Below are positions 42,958 through 51,609 of a stretch of 64,000 nt of DNA, one piece after another. The stretch's first letter is position 1, and every line of letters starts with the position of its first letter. The stretch comes from Acidobacteriota bacterium (lineage in GTDB: Bacteria > Acidobacteriota > Terriglobia > Bryobacterales > Bryobacteraceae). The notes beneath the pieces are model-generated. The model worked only from the letters and a program-made list of their open reading frames with translations, searched no databases and had not been told where the DNA came from. The position numbers and the translations under genes were made by a program. The stretch is from contig JAFDVS010000108.1 in the NCBI GenBank assembly GCA_018268935.1, positions 39,381 through 103,380 on the forward strand, in the 5' to 3' direction.

Positions 42958-43361
42958 TGGTGAGCAGGCGTGTGTGGATGATGTCGGTGTTTGCGGTTTC
43001 CTGCGGAGGCGGGGGAGGGAAGCCGGATCAGGCGCAGATGAAGAAGCTGGAGTCGGAAGGTGAATTTCATCTGCCCTCACGTTCGGAACTGGTAGCGGAA
43101 GCCCGGTCTTCAGGGGGGCTGGGATTGTGGGTGGTGCGCAGCGACGAAGGATTTACGATGCCGGGCGAGAAGCTGATGGTGGATCCGACGGCGGTGCGGA
43201 CGGAGATGGAGAAGCATGTGAAGATCTCCGATATTGGGGAACTGATTGATCCGATGGCGGAGCAATGGTCGTGGGAGAACGGGAAGGGGCGGTGGCGGGC
43301 GGCGGCGGTGCATGGAACGGGGGGGTATTTCCTGCAACTGGAACAGTTTGCGAAGCTGTAG
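42954..43361 (+). CDS. Small putative lipoprotein
   Basis: 135 residues, starting ATG ATG at 42954. A short hydrophobic segment ends in AVSC, followed by a glycine run, which fits a lipobox. The mature ~118 residues (FHLPSRSELVAEARSSGGLGLWVVRSDEGFTM ... WSWENGKGRWRAAAVHGTGGYFLQL) have no domain I recognise. It is coupled to the TIM-barrel gene and precedes the rpmI promoter. Confidence 0.75.
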   Translation: MMVSRRVWMMSVFAVSCGGGGGKPDQAQMKKLESEGEFHLPSRSELVAEARSSGGLGLWVVRSDEGFTMPGEKLMVDPTAVRTEMEKHVKISDIGELIDPMAEQWSWENGKGRWRAAAVHGTGGYFLQLEQFAKL

Positions 43362-43377
43362 GCGCATCTGCTAGACT
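43348..43377 (+). promoter_or_regulatory. Putative promoter of the rpmI-rplT operon
   Basis: TTGCGA (43348-43353), 18 bases, TAGACT (43372-43377), about 34 bases of leader before ATG 43417. The short hairpin AGACT-N7-AGTCT (43373-43389) overlaps the start region. No infC gene stands upstream, so rpmI needs its own promoter here. Confidence 0.45.
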
Positions 43378-43416
43378 ATACGAGAGTCTGTAGTAATCCC
43401 ACACAAGAGCAATCCC

Positions 43417-43617
43417 ATGCCGAAAATGAAGACACACAAAGGTGCGGCCAAACGGTTCAAGATGACCGGAACGGGCAAAGTGACGCGCCGTCACGCATTT
43501 GCACGCCACATCCTGACCTCGAAGCCGGCCGGCCGGAAGCGTCGTTTGGCGCAGGGAGCGGTGATGGACGCCGCTGACCAGCCCAAAGTGAAAGTAATGC
43601 TTCCTTACGGCCTGTAA
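43417..43617 (+). CDS. rpmI: 50S ribosomal protein L35
   Basis: 66 residues: MPKMKTHKGAAKRFKMTGTGKV, HAFARHIL and KRRLAQ are diagnostic of bL35. Length is normal. It is followed by rplT but not preceded by infC, unlike the usual infC-rpmI-rplT order. A 20-bp perfect palindrome overlaps its stop codon. Confidence 0.98.
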   Translation: MPKMKTHKGAAKRFKMTGTGKVTRRHAFARHILTSKPAGRKRRLAQGAVMDAADQPKVKVMLPYGL

Positions 43618-43628
43618 ATTTACAGGCC
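43609..43628. terminator. 20-bp perfect palindrome at the rpmI stop codon
   Basis: GGCCTGTAAA followed by TTTACAGGCC, with the TAA stop at 43615-43617 inside. The RNA would fold a fully paired 8-bp hairpin in the rpmI-rplT spacer. It might attenuate rplT, or serve L20 autoregulation. Confidence 0.6.
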
Positions 43629-43702
43629 ATGCGGTGCGGACGGCGCCAATGCACGTGCCCGTAGCTGCCCGCTATTGATTGACATGTTGAAAGGAGACAA
43701 AC

Positions 43703-44068
43703 GTGCCGAGAGTAAAACGTGGTACGAAACGGAGAGCGTCGCGGAGTAAAACGCTAGAGCTCGCATCCGGTTTTTTTCTTACTAAGAGCAAGCTGCACCG
43801 GGCCGCACAGGAAGCGGTGGAAAAGGCGCTGCGTTACGGCTATGTGGGCCGGAAGCGCAAGAAGCGCGATTTCCGCTCGCTGTGGATTGTGCGCATCGGC
43901 GCCGCCTGCAAGCAGAACGGTATTTCCTACAGCCGTTTCATGGATGGCCTGAAGAAGGCCGGCATCGACCTGAACCGCAAGATTCTGGCGGATCTGGCGC
44001 TGAACGATTCGGCGGCATTCGTGGCGCTGGTGGACAAGGCCAGGGCAGCAGTTCCGCAGGCGAGCTAA
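43703..44068 (+). CDS. rplT: 50S ribosomal protein L20
   Basis: 121 residues from GTG 43703 with AAAGGAG six bases upstream. The sequence RVKRGTKRRASRSKTLELASGFF, YGYVGRKRKKRDFRSLWI and NGISYSRFM identify bL20, an early-assembly 23S rRNA-binding protein that also represses its own operon in other bacteria. Length is normal. The C-terminus AAVPQAS is short. Confidence 0.98.
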   Translation: MPRVKRGTKRRASRSKTLELASGFFLTKSKLHRAAQEAVEKALRYGYVGRKRKKRDFRSLWIVRIGAACKQNGISYSRFMDGLKKAGIDLNRKILADLALNDSAAFVALVDKARAAVPQAS

Positions 44069-44104
44069 CCTAATTCCATGGGCCGCGCAGGAGGCAGTTA
44101 GCAG

Positions 44105-44134
44105 ACCGCTTGCTGACGCGCGCGGCTCAGTAGA
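44105..44134 (+). repeat. Dispersed GC-rich 26-mer, copy 2
   Basis: ACCGCTTGCTGACG...GCGGCTCAGTAGA, one base different from copies 1 and 3 (G for C at the eleventh base). It lies between rplT and the next gene, ending 14 bases before ATG 44149. Confidence 0.75.
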
Positions 44135-44148
44135 GTCGGAGGGAGAAT

Positions 44149-44436
44149 ATGGAACCGGTTCGCGACGACGACGCTGAATTTCTAGCTAGTCTGGAAGAAC
44201 GCATCCTGCGTGCTGTGGAACTGGTGGGGCAACTCCGGAAGGAGAATGCCGCGCTGGAGAGCAAGCTGGAGCAAGTGGCCGAGGCGCAACAAGGCGTGGA
44301 GGCCGATCTGGCGGATGCGCGGAAAGAAAACGCGCGGCTGGCGAAGGAACTCGATTCGCTGCATGCCGAGCGGAAGCAAGTGCGGACGCGCATTGAGAAG
44401 CTTCTGGGGCAGATGGATCTGCTCAGCGCAAGCTAA
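44149..44436 (+). CDS. ZapB-like coiled-coil protein
   Basis: 95 residues, almost entirely heptad coiled coil (FLASLEERILRAVELVGQLRKENAALESKLEQVAEAQ). Immediately followed by zapA, a Z-ring assembly gene, nine bases downstream. In other Acidobacteriota and in proteobacteria coiled-coil ZapB works with ZapA; the assignment here is by context and shape only. Confidence 0.6.
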   Translation: MEPVRDDDAEFLASLEERILRAVELVGQLRKENAALESKLEQVAEAQQGVEADLADARKENARLAKELDSLHAERKQVRTRIEKLLGQMDLLSAS

Positions 44437-44445
44437 CAGGCGAGT

Positions 44446-44742
44446 ATGGATACCGGGAAGGATAAGCGGCCTGTCCGGGTAACGATCGCCAACCAAACCT
44501 TTACATTGATCACGGCAGGCGACGACCGGGAAGTGTTGGAACTCGCCAACCGTGTGGATGAACTGATCGCCGGGATTGCCAAGCGATCGGCTAATGCCGA
44601 CACATCCCGTTTGGCCATCCTGGCGTGTTTGCATTTAGCCGACCGGCTGAATTCGGTGGAGCAGGAAATGAAATCGATGCGGGACCGTGTGGAAGCACGG
44701 GCGAAGCGTTTTCAGGGCCTGCTGGACCAAGTCATCGATTAG
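44446..44742 (+). CDS. zapA: Cell division protein ZapA
   Basis: 98 residues. The N-terminal globular part (VRVTIANQTFTLITAGDDREVLELANRVDELI) and C-terminal coiled coil match ZapA, which bundles FtsZ filaments at the septum. It follows the coiled-coil gene and precedes oligopeptidase A with about 20 bases between. Confidence 0.88.
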   Translation: MDTGKDKRPVRVTIANQTFTLITAGDDREVLELANRVDELIAGIAKRSANADTSRLAILACLHLADRLNSVEQEMKSMRDRVEARAKRFQGLLDQVID

Positions 44743-44762
44743 TTTCGTTCCTCATTCCTCCC

Positions 44763-46784
44763 ATGAATCCCCTGCTGTCTATTCAGACCCCAATTCCTTT
44801 TGATCAGATTCGCCCGGAGCACGTGGAGCCGGCGATGGACCAGCTGCTGGCCGAAGCGCAACGGCGGATTGATGCGATTGCGGCTTCTGAAGGGGCGCGA
44901 ACGTACGAGAATACGCTTGGCGCGCTGGACACGGCGACGGACGAAGTGGATTTCGCGATGACCGTGGTGCGTCATCTGGAGACGGTGGCGACGACGCCCG
45001 CGTTGCGCGCGGCGCATAACGCGGTGGAGCCGAAGTTCAGCGCATTCTATTCGCGTATTCCGCTGCATGCAGGGTTGTGGGCGGCACTGCGGGCTTTCGC
45101 GGCGACGGATGAGGCGAAGGCGCTGACCGGGGTGCGGGCGCGGAATTTGAAGAAGACGATGGATTACTTCCGGCGCGCGGGGGCGGAGTTGGACGAGGCG
45201 GGGAAGAAGCGTCTGGCGGAGATTGATGTCGAACTGGCGCAGGTGACGACGAAGTTTAGCGAGCATGTGCTGGATTCGACGAACGCCTTCGAGGAAGTAT
45301 TCACGGACATTGGACGGCTGGTGGGTTTGCCGGAAAGCGCACTGGCCGCGGCCCGGGCGAGCGCGAAGGCGAAAGGGATTGACGGGTGGCGGTTCACGCT
45401 GCAAGGGCCGAGCTACCTGGCGTTGATGACGTATCTGGACAATGCCGCGATCCGGGAACGCTTTTACCGGGCCTACGCGAATCGGGCTGCATCGGGCGCG
45501 CATGACAATCATGAACTGGCGGCGCGGATACTGGCGTTGCGCAAGGAGAAGGCGAAACTGCTGGGGTTTGCCGATTTCGCGGATATGGTGCTGGTGGACC
45601 GGATGGCGAAGACGGGGGCGCGGGCGTTTGAGTTTGTGCAGAACCTGAAGTCGCGGACAGAGCGGTTCTTCGCGGCGGAGACGGAGGAACTGGCGGCGTT
45701 CCGGCGTGAGTTGGAAGGAGCCGGTGCTCCGGCGCCGGCAGCTTGGGATGTGGCCTATTACGCCGAAAAGCAGCGGCAGGCAAAGTACGATTTCGATGAA
45801 GAGGAATTGCGGCCGTACTTTCCGCTGGAACAGGTTGTGGCGGGAATGTTTGAAACAGTGGAGCGCCTGTATGGTGTGAAGGTGACGGAAGTGAAGGGCG
45901 TGCCGGGGTGGCACGCGGATGTGAAGTATTACGAGATCAGGGAAGGCGGCGCGGTGCTGGGGTCGTTCTATAGCGATTGGTTTCCGCGGGAGGACAAACG
46001 CGGCGGGGCATGGATGGATGCGTTTCTCACGGGCGAACCGGCGGTGGCGGGGCGGCATCACGTGGGATTGATTTGCGGGAACATGACGCCGCCGGTGGAA
46101 GGAAAGCCTGCGTTGTTGACGCACCGGGAAGTGGAGACCGTGTTCCACGAGTTCGGGCATTTGCTGCATCACTGCCTGAGCCGGGTGCAAGTGCGGGGAT
46201 TGTCGGGGACCAGCGTGGCGTGGGATTTCGTGGAGTTGCCGTCGCAGATTATGGAGAACTGGTGTTGGGAGCGGCCGTCGCTCGATCTGTTCGCACGGCA
46301 TTGGGAGACGGGGGCGCCGATTCCGGACGAGTTGTTTGAGAAGATGCGGAAAGCGCGCAATTACCGGGCTGCGGCGGCGCAGATGCGGCAGTTGAGTTTC
46401 GGGATCGTGGATTTGAAACTGCACCGCGAGTACGACGCAGAGCGGGACGGGGACATGGTGGCGTATACGCGGGCGATTCTGCAGGAGTTTGCGCCGGCGC
46501 CGCTGCCGGAGCCGTATGCGATGATTCTGGCGTTCACGCATCTGTTTGCGAGTCCGGTGGCGTATGGGGCGGGTTACTATTCGTACAAGTGGGCGGAAGT
46601 GCTGGACGCGGATGCGTTTTCGCTGTTTCGCGAAAAAGGAGTGTTCGATCGCGAGACAGGTTTGCGTTTCCGCCGTCATATTCTGGAGAAGGGCGATACG
46701 GAGGATCCGGAGGAACTGTTCCGGTCATTCCGTGGCCGCGACCCGCAACTGGAACCGCTGCTGGAACGTCAAGGACTACAGTAG
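44763..46784 (+). CDS. Oligopeptidase A-type M3 zinc metallopeptidase
   Basis: 673 residues, ATG 44763. The zinc motif is HEFGH (VETVFHEFGHLLHHCLSRV) with the third-ligand Glu further on (LPSQIMENW). The long helical N-terminal domain (FDQIRPEHVEPAMDQLLAEAQ) and C-terminal motif AGYYSYKWAEVLDADAFS agree with cytoplasmic oligopeptidases such as PrlC and Dcp. It degrades short peptides and signal-peptide fragments. Full length. Confidence 0.94.
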   Translation: MNPLLSIQTPIPFDQIRPEHVEPAMDQLLAEAQRRIDAIAASEGARTYENTLGALDTATDEVDFAMTVVRHLETVATTPALRAAHNAVEPKFSAFYSRIPLHAGLWAALRAFAATDEAKALTGVRARNLKKTMDYFRRAGAELDEAGKKRLAEIDVELAQVTTKFSEHVLDSTNAFEEVFTDIGRLVGLPESALAAARASAKAKGIDGWRFTLQGPSYLALMTYLDNAAIRERFYRAYANRAASGAHDNHELAARILALRKEKAKLLGFADFADMVLVDRMAKTGARAFEFVQNLKSRTERFFAAETEELAAFRRELEGAGAPAPAAWDVAYYAEKQRQAKYDFDEEELRPYFPLEQVVAGMFETVERLYGVKVTEVKGVPGWHADVKYYEIREGGAVLGSFYSDWFPREDKRGGAWMDAFLTGEPAVAGRHHVGLICGNMTPPVEGKPALLTHREVETVFHEFGHLLHHCLSRVQVRGLSGTSVAWDFVELPSQIMENWCWERPSLDLFARHWETGAPIPDELFEKMRKARNYRAAAAQMRQLSFGIVDLKLHREYDAERDGDMVAYTRAILQEFAPAPLPEPYAMILAFTHLFASPVAYGAGYYSYKWAEVLDADAFSLFREKGVFDRETGLRFRRHILEKGDTEDPEELFRSFRGRDPQLEPLLERQGLQ

Positions 46785-46824
46785 TGGATGGTAAACTATC
46801 TGACATACCTGGAAAAACCGAACC

Positions 46825-47391
46825 ATGAACAGACGCAACTTTATTGAATGTTCCGCGGCCAGTGCGCTGGCGCTTCCGCTGGTTGGGCAAGAGCCGAAGT
46901 TGCCGCGCAAGGCGATGCCGCTGGACATTGTGATGCCGGATGGGACGAAGCTGAGCACCTCGAAGTATGCGGGCAAAGTGTGCGCGATCGAGTTTCTCTT
47001 CACGACGTGTTCGCACTGCCAGGAGGCTTCGCGGCATTTGTCGGCGCTGAACCGGGAATTCGGGGCGCGCGGGTTCCAGCCGATTGGCGCGGCGTTCAAC
47101 GAAGGCGCGATGATGCTGGTGCCGGCGTTCGTGAAGGATTACAACGTGAACTATCCGGTTGGCGTGGTGAGCCGGGAAAAGGTGTTGGAGTACCTCTCGT
47201 TTTCCACGATGGTCCGGTTGTCAGTGCCGCTGGTTGCATTCCTTGACCGGAAGGGGAACATCCGGTATCAATCGAATCCGATGGGTCAGGAAGTGCTGCA
47301 CAGCGAAGCGCGGATGCGGCAGATTGTTGAGGAATTGTTGAAGGAACCGGCGGGTGGCGCGGTGAGCAAGGTCACGCCGAAGAAGAGCTAA
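46825..47391 (+). CDS. Tat-exported thioredoxin-fold protein (TlpA/redoxin type), copy 1
   Basis: 188 residues. Tat-like signal MNRRNFIECSAASALALPLVG. A thioredoxin fold: FLFTTCSHCQEASRHLSAL holds the redox pair C-S-H-C, with cis-proline in SVPLVAFLDRKGNIRY. Probably a periplasmic thiol-disulfide oxidoreductase or redoxin. The neighbouring gene is a paralogue three bases downstream. C-terminal lysine-rich tail (SKVTPKKS). Confidence 0.85.
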   Translation: MNRRNFIECSAASALALPLVGQEPKLPRKAMPLDIVMPDGTKLSTSKYAGKVCAIEFLFTTCSHCQEASRHLSALNREFGARGFQPIGAAFNEGAMMLVPAFVKDYNVNYPVGVVSREKVLEYLSFSTMVRLSVPLVAFLDRKGNIRYQSNPMGQEVLHSEARMRQIVEELLKEPAGGAVSKVTPKKS

Positions 47392-47394
47392 GCC

Positions 47395-47964
47395 ATGCGT
47401 CGCAGGGATTTATTGCAAGCGGCGCTGCCGATGGTGGCGGGGGCGAATCTGTTGGAAGGGGCGACGGTGCCGCGGCAGGCTCCGGATATTCTGATCACGA
47501 TGCCGAATAGCTTGCCGCCATTGCGGCTGAGCCAGTTCAAGGGCAAGGTGATCGCGGTGGAGTTTATTCTGACGTATTGTTCGCATTGCCAGCGGGCATC
47601 GCGGACGACGGAACTGGTGTACCGCGACTATGCGGGACAGGGTTTTCAAGCCGTGGCTGCGGCGATCAATCCGGGCGGCGATGTGGTTGGGTACAGGCGC
47701 GATCACAACGTGACGTTCCCGGTGGGATCGGTGAGCCAGGATACCTGCATCTTCTTCATGCAGCACATGCCGATGGCGCGGTTGTTGATGCCGCAGGTGG
47801 CGTTTGTGGACCGGAATTTCAACATTGTGGAGCAGCACGCCGGGGATGACGCGGCGTTCTTTGGGGAGGCGGAGGAGAAGAATCTGCGGGCGGTGGTGGA
47901 GCGTTTGTTGAAGGCTCCGGGGGCGGGCGCTCCGGCGAAGGGTGTGACGAAAAAGAAGGGCTGA
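47395..47964 (+). CDS. Tat-exported thioredoxin-fold protein, copy 2
   Basis: 189 residues. Signal MRRRDLLQAALPMVAGANLLEG, then the same architecture as copy 1: FILTYCSHCQRASRTTELVY (CSHC) and cis-Pro in LMPQVAFVDRNFNIVEQ, and a lysine-rich C-terminus. It is three bases behind copy 1, a clear tandem duplicate. The pair may have different partners. Confidence 0.85.
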   Translation: MRRRDLLQAALPMVAGANLLEGATVPRQAPDILITMPNSLPPLRLSQFKGKVIAVEFILTYCSHCQRASRTTELVYRDYAGQGFQAVAAAINPGGDVVGYRRDHNVTFPVGSVSQDTCIFFMQHMPMARLLMPQVAFVDRNFNIVEQHAGDDAAFFGEAEEKNLRAVVERLLKAPGAGAPAKGVTKKKG

Positions 47965-47968
47965 TTTT

Positions 47969-48001
47969 TTAGCCACAGATGGACACGGATGGCCACCGAT
48001 T
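47969..48001. repeat. CCACAGATGGACACGGATGG-type tract
   Basis: Short sequence of the kind I have seen between genes in unrelated bacterial genomes. It lies between the thioredoxin-fold gene (ends 47964) and the convergent sulfatase (stop at 48000). Meaning unknown. Confidence 0.35.
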
Positions 48002-49358
48002 AAGGATGGTCTATGGCCGCGTAGTCGGCGGGAGCGATCCAGCCGGGGTGCGGGTTCATGGAACTATCGATGTCGACGCGGGGGTGGAGTGATTTCCAGG
48101 TTTCCAGGTCTTTGAGGAGATCTGTGAATTTGTCCGGGTTTGCGGCTGCCAGGTTGGTCTTTTCGGCGGGATCTTCGGTGAGGTTGTAGAGTTCGTGGGT
48201 GATCTTGCGATCGTCAGTGATGTTTTCGACTAGCTTCCATTGGCCGGATAGGAGGCCGTGCTGGCGGTCTTGCGTCTCATTGCGCTTGGCGGCCCAGAAG
48301 AGCGGTTTGGGCGGGATCACTTCGTTATTAGTGAGCGCGGGCCACATGTTGCGGCCATCGAGAGGATGCGTGTTGCCGGGTTGGATGCCGGCTGCGGCGC
48401 AGAGTGTGGGGAATAGATCGAGCACTGACATGCGTTGGTTCATGTCGATGTTGCGGGCCAGGCGGGCGGGATAGCGGATCGCGGCGCAGGCTCTCACTCC
48501 GCCTTCGTAGACGGTGAGCTTGCCGGCGCGGAGTTTGCCGTTGCGCGCGCCTTGGCCGAGTGCTCCGCCGTTGTCGCTGAGGAAGACGACGATGGTGTTG
48601 TCGAGATCGCTGTGGATGGCGTTGAGGACGCGGCCGATGGCTGTGTCCATAGCGTCGAGCATGGCGGCGTAGGCGCGGCGATTGCGATTGGCGATGGAGG
48701 CGTATTTGGCGAGCAGGGCCTCGGGGGCTTGGAGCGGGGAGTGGACGGCGTTGAAGGGGAGATAGAGGAAGAAGGGGCGCGTGCGGTTGCGGGCTTCGAG
48801 CCAGCGGATGGCTTCGGCGGCGAGCAGGTCAGTGGCGTAGCCCTCCTCGCGAACGCCTTTGCCGTTGCGCTGCCAATCGAGGCCGTCGAGCTTGGTGTGG
48901 GTGTAGTAATCGATCTCGGCGTTGACGTGGCCGTAGAAATGATCGAAGCCGCGGGCGTTGGGGAGGAAGCGGCGATTGGTATGGCCGAGGTGCCATTTGC
49001 CGATGACGGCGGTTTGATAGCCTGCGTCGCGGAAGGTTTCGGAGATGGTGCGCTCGGTGGGAGGCAGGCCGTAGGCGGACCAGGGCCGGATGACGGAGTA
49101 GATGAGGCCGTAGCGGACGGGATTGCGTCCGGTGAGCAGCGAGGCGCGCGTTGGCGTGCAAAGCGGAGTGGCGTAGAAGTTGGTGAGGCGCACGCCTTCG
49201 CGGGCGATGCGGTCTATGTTCGGCGTGGGGATGTCGCCGCCGGCGAAGCCTGTGTCGGACGAGCCGAGGTCATCGGCGAGGATGAGAAGGATGTTGGGCG
49301 GACGTTGCTGGAGCGCGGCGAGCCCGGCAGCCAGGAATTCGCGGCGGCTGATGGGCAC
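48000..49358 (-). CDS. Tat-exported type-I sulfatase (first)
   Basis: 452 residues. Signal MPISRREFLAAGLAAL. C67-T-P-T-R71 matches the CxPxR formylglycine motif; other ligands in NILLILADDLG, GKWHLG and FLSDNGG. It hydrolyses sulfate esters, probably on polysaccharides, outside the cytoplasm. It needs a formylglycine-generating or anSME-type maturase, which is not in this window. The next gene upstream (minus strand) is the metal-binding-domain gene, four bases away. Confidence 0.92.
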   Translation of the reverse strand: MPISRREFLAAGLAALQQRPPNILLILADDLGSSDTGFAGGDIPTPNIDRIAREGVRLTNFYATPLCTPTRASLLTGRNPVRYGLIYSVIRPWSAYGLPPTERTISETFRDAGYQTAVIGKWHLGHTNRRFLPNARGFDHFYGHVNAEIDYYTHTKLDGLDWQRNGKGVREEGYATDLLAAEAIRWLEARNRTRPFFLYLPFNAVHSPLQAPEALLAKYASIANRNRRAYAAMLDAMDTAIGRVLNAIHSDLDNTIVVFLSDNGGALGQGARNGKLRAGKLTVYEGGVRACAAIRYPARLARNIDMNQRMSVLDLFPTLCAAAGIQPGNTHPLDGRNMWPALTNNEVIPPKPLFWAAKRNETQDRQHGLLSGQWKLVENITDDRKITHELYNLTEDPAEKTNLAAANPDKFTDLLKDLETWKSLHPRVDIDSSMNPHPGWIAPADYAAIDHP

Positions 49359-49362
49359 GGTG

Positions 49363-49833
49363 TTACTGGACGGCCTTGCCGGATTTCACGCCGACCGCTT
49401 CAATGGTTTCTTCGCCGAGCTTGGCCTTTTCCAATTGACCCGTGATCTCGACTTTCTTGCGGATGAGCTCACGGAGGTAGAACTCGTGGTCGAGCAGGAC
49501 GAGTTTGTCCTTGCCGAGGTTGAGGGTCATGACGCCGCGATCCATCTCGACGGTGCCGCGCGCCTTGATGGTGGTGGCTTTGATCTGATAGCCGCTTTGC
49601 TGGACCCAATCGCGAATGAGCTGGGGTTTGACGTTGGCGTCGGGTTTGATGTCGACGGCGACGATGCCCTTCTTGGAGTCGATATTGACGGCGGCGATGC
49701 CGGCGTTTTTCTCGAGCTTGTTCTTTACGAAATCGGCGCAGGAAGCGCATTCCATGCCGCCGAAGGCCTGTTCCACGCGCAGGACTTGCGCGTTGAGGGC
49801 GGTGGTGAGGCAGAGGAAGATCAGTACACGCAT
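49363..49833 (-). CDS. Secreted protein with heavy-metal-associated domain
   Basis: 156 residues with a signal peptide (MRVLIFLCLTTALNA). Residues 20-85 form a heavy-metal-associated ferredoxin-like fold with M-E-C-A-S-C (MxCxxC), then a C-terminal beta domain (GVMTLNLGKDKLVLLDHEFYLRELIRKKVEITGQLE). It may carry copper, in agreement with the copper-assembly genes next to it at 49959-52576. Function beyond metal binding unknown. Confidence 0.78.
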   Translation of the reverse strand: MRVLIFLCLTTALNAQVLRVEQAFGGMECASCADFVKNKLEKNAGIAAVNIDSKKGIVAVDIKPDANVKPQLIRDWVQQSGYQIKATTIKARGTVEMDRGVMTLNLGKDKLVLLDHEFYLRELIRKKVEITGQLEKAKLGEETIEAVGVKSGKAVQ

Positions 49834-49958
49834 CTTTTCTAGCTTAGCGGATGGACGGCGAGGGAAAAAGTGCTGCCAAGGGGGATTCGGTTTTGTTACC
49901 CTGGTAGATTCAACCCCCGTCAGACAACTCTCAAGTAGTAAACCGAGGCTCCAAACAA

Positions 49959-50729
49959 ATGACTGGCAAAATGTTTTTTGTGCCGCTGGCCGCGGCTGTG
50001 CTCATCTCCTGCGGCGGAGGCGGTGGCACGGAGAAGACAGAGAAGAAGGTGGTAGAGGCGACGCCTGCGCCGGCAGCGGATCCGGCGACGCTGGGAACGA
50101 TTCAGGGCAAGGTGGCGTTCACAGGTGAGAAGCCGGCTCCAAAGGTGTTGAGCATGGACGCGACGCCAGCTTGCGCGCGGATGCACAGCGGTCCGGTATA
50201 TGCCGAAGACGTCGTGATTAACGCGAATGGAACATTGAAGAACGCGTTCGTGTATATCAAGTCGGGATTGGCCGCGCGGGAGTATCCCACGCCAACGACG
50301 GGAGTGAAGCTGGATCAGAAGGGCTGTGTGTACGCGCCACATGTGATCGGCGTGATGGTGAACCAACCGGTGGAGATTTCCAATTCCGACGATACGAATC
50401 ACAACATCCACCCGATGCCGAAAGTGAACCGGGAGTGGAACGAATCGCAGCCGCCGAAGGGTGACCTGAAGGTGAAGACGTTCCCGAAGGAAGAACTGCC
50501 GCCGATCCTGTTCAAGTGCAACATCCATCCGTGGATGCGGGCTTGGGTGGGGGTGTCGTCTCATCCGTTTTTCGCGGTGACCGGCGAGGACGGAACATTT
50601 ACGATCAAGGATGTTCCGGCCGGGGAATACACGCTGGAAGTATGGCAGGAGCGTTACGGGGTTCAGGAGATCAAGATCAAGGTGGAACCGAAGCAGGCGG
50701 TGACTGCGGACTTCACCTACAAGGGGTAG
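49959..50729 (+). CDS. Cupredoxin-like lipoprotein of the oxidase assembly cluster
   Basis: 256 residues. Lipobox AVLISC (C18) and a glycine run, then a linker rich in Thr/Pro/Ala. Type-1 copper ligands are placed as in plastocyanins: His in DDTNHNIHPM and C-N-I-H-P-W-M with Cys, His and Met. A carboxypeptidase-regulatory-like strand set follows (GTFTIKDVPAGEYTLEVWQERYG). It may deliver or carry electrons for the oxidase. It opens a cluster with ctaB, SCO and DUF420. Confidence 0.78.
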   Translation: MTGKMFFVPLAAAVLISCGGGGGTEKTEKKVVEATPAPAADPATLGTIQGKVAFTGEKPAPKVLSMDATPACARMHSGPVYAEDVVINANGTLKNAFVYIKSGLAAREYPTPTTGVKLDQKGCVYAPHVIGVMVNQPVEISNSDDTNHNIHPMPKVNREWNESQPPKGDLKVKTFPKEELPPILFKCNIHPWMRAWVGVSSHPFFAVTGEDGTFTIKDVPAGEYTLEVWQERYGVQEIKIKVEPKQAVTADFTYKG

Positions 50730-50759
50730 AATAGAAAGAGTTCCGTTTTTTCCCAATAC

Positions 50760-51605
50760 ATGAAGGACTACATTGCACTCACCAAGCCGCGTGTGACTTG
50801 GCTCATCCTGATGAGCACGGCCATCGGCTATTGGTTTGGGACCAGCCACGGAGTTGAGTGGTTGGTACTTCTGCACGCCATTATCGGCACTGGGCTGCTG
50901 GCAAGCGGCACCTTCACCCTCAATCAATGGTATGAGCGCGACGCCGACTCGCGCATGAACCGCACCAAGCAACGGCCGCTGCCGACGGGAAGAATCACAC
51001 CCGTGGCGGCGATTGTGTTCGGAATGATTCTCTCGGTGGTAGGGTTCGTGGAACTTTACTACGGGGCGAATCCGTTAACCGCATGGCTCGGACTGTTTAC
51101 GGAAGCCAGCTATCTGCTCTTATACACTCCATTGAAGCAACGTTCCTGGCATTCGACGACGGTTGGGGCAATACCGGGGGCGATGCCTCCGCTGATTGGA
51201 TTCGCGGCGGCGGCGAACGCGCTGACCTGGGACGCGTGGGCGTTGTACGCGATTCTGTTTTTGTGGCAATTCCCGCACTTCTACGCGATTGCGTGGATGT
51301 ACCGCGAAGATTACCAGAGAGCCGGCATCCGGATGTTGCCGGTGGTGGAGCCGGATGGGGCATCGACGGCGCGACAGATTCTGATCGCATCGATCGTGCT
51401 GATTCCGGTGAGCCTGCTGCCGGCATATTTGTCGATGGCGGGCACCTGGTACAGCATCGGCGCGGTGGCAATGGGATTGTTCTTCCTGCGCGCGGGATTC
51501 CGCGTGGCCAAGGAGCGAACGATTCTGAATGCTCGGGGCGTGCTGCTGGCCTCCGTTGTGTATCTGCCTGTGCTGTACGGGCTGATGCTGATCGACCGTT
51601 CCTGA
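50760..51605 (+). CDS. ctaB: Protoheme IX farnesyltransferase (heme O synthase)
   Basis: 281 residues with about eight membrane segments. The UbiA-family motif NQWYERDADSRMNRTKQRPLPTGRI (NxxxDxxxD with a trailing R-T) is characteristic of heme O synthase, and the second motif is YREDYQRAG. It adds farnesyl to heme b for heme-copper oxidases. It begins 30 bases after the cupredoxin gene and is followed by SCO. Confidence 0.96.
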   Translation: MKDYIALTKPRVTWLILMSTAIGYWFGTSHGVEWLVLLHAIIGTGLLASGTFTLNQWYERDADSRMNRTKQRPLPTGRITPVAAIVFGMILSVVGFVELYYGANPLTAWLGLFTEASYLLLYTPLKQRSWHSTTVGAIPGAMPPLIGFAAAANALTWDAWALYAILFLWQFPHFYAIAWMYREDYQRAGIRMLPVVEPDGASTARQILIASIVLIPVSLLPAYLSMAGTWYSIGAVAMGLFFLRAGFRVAKERTILNARGVLLASVVYLPVLYGLMLIDRS

Positions 51606-51609
51606 TTCC

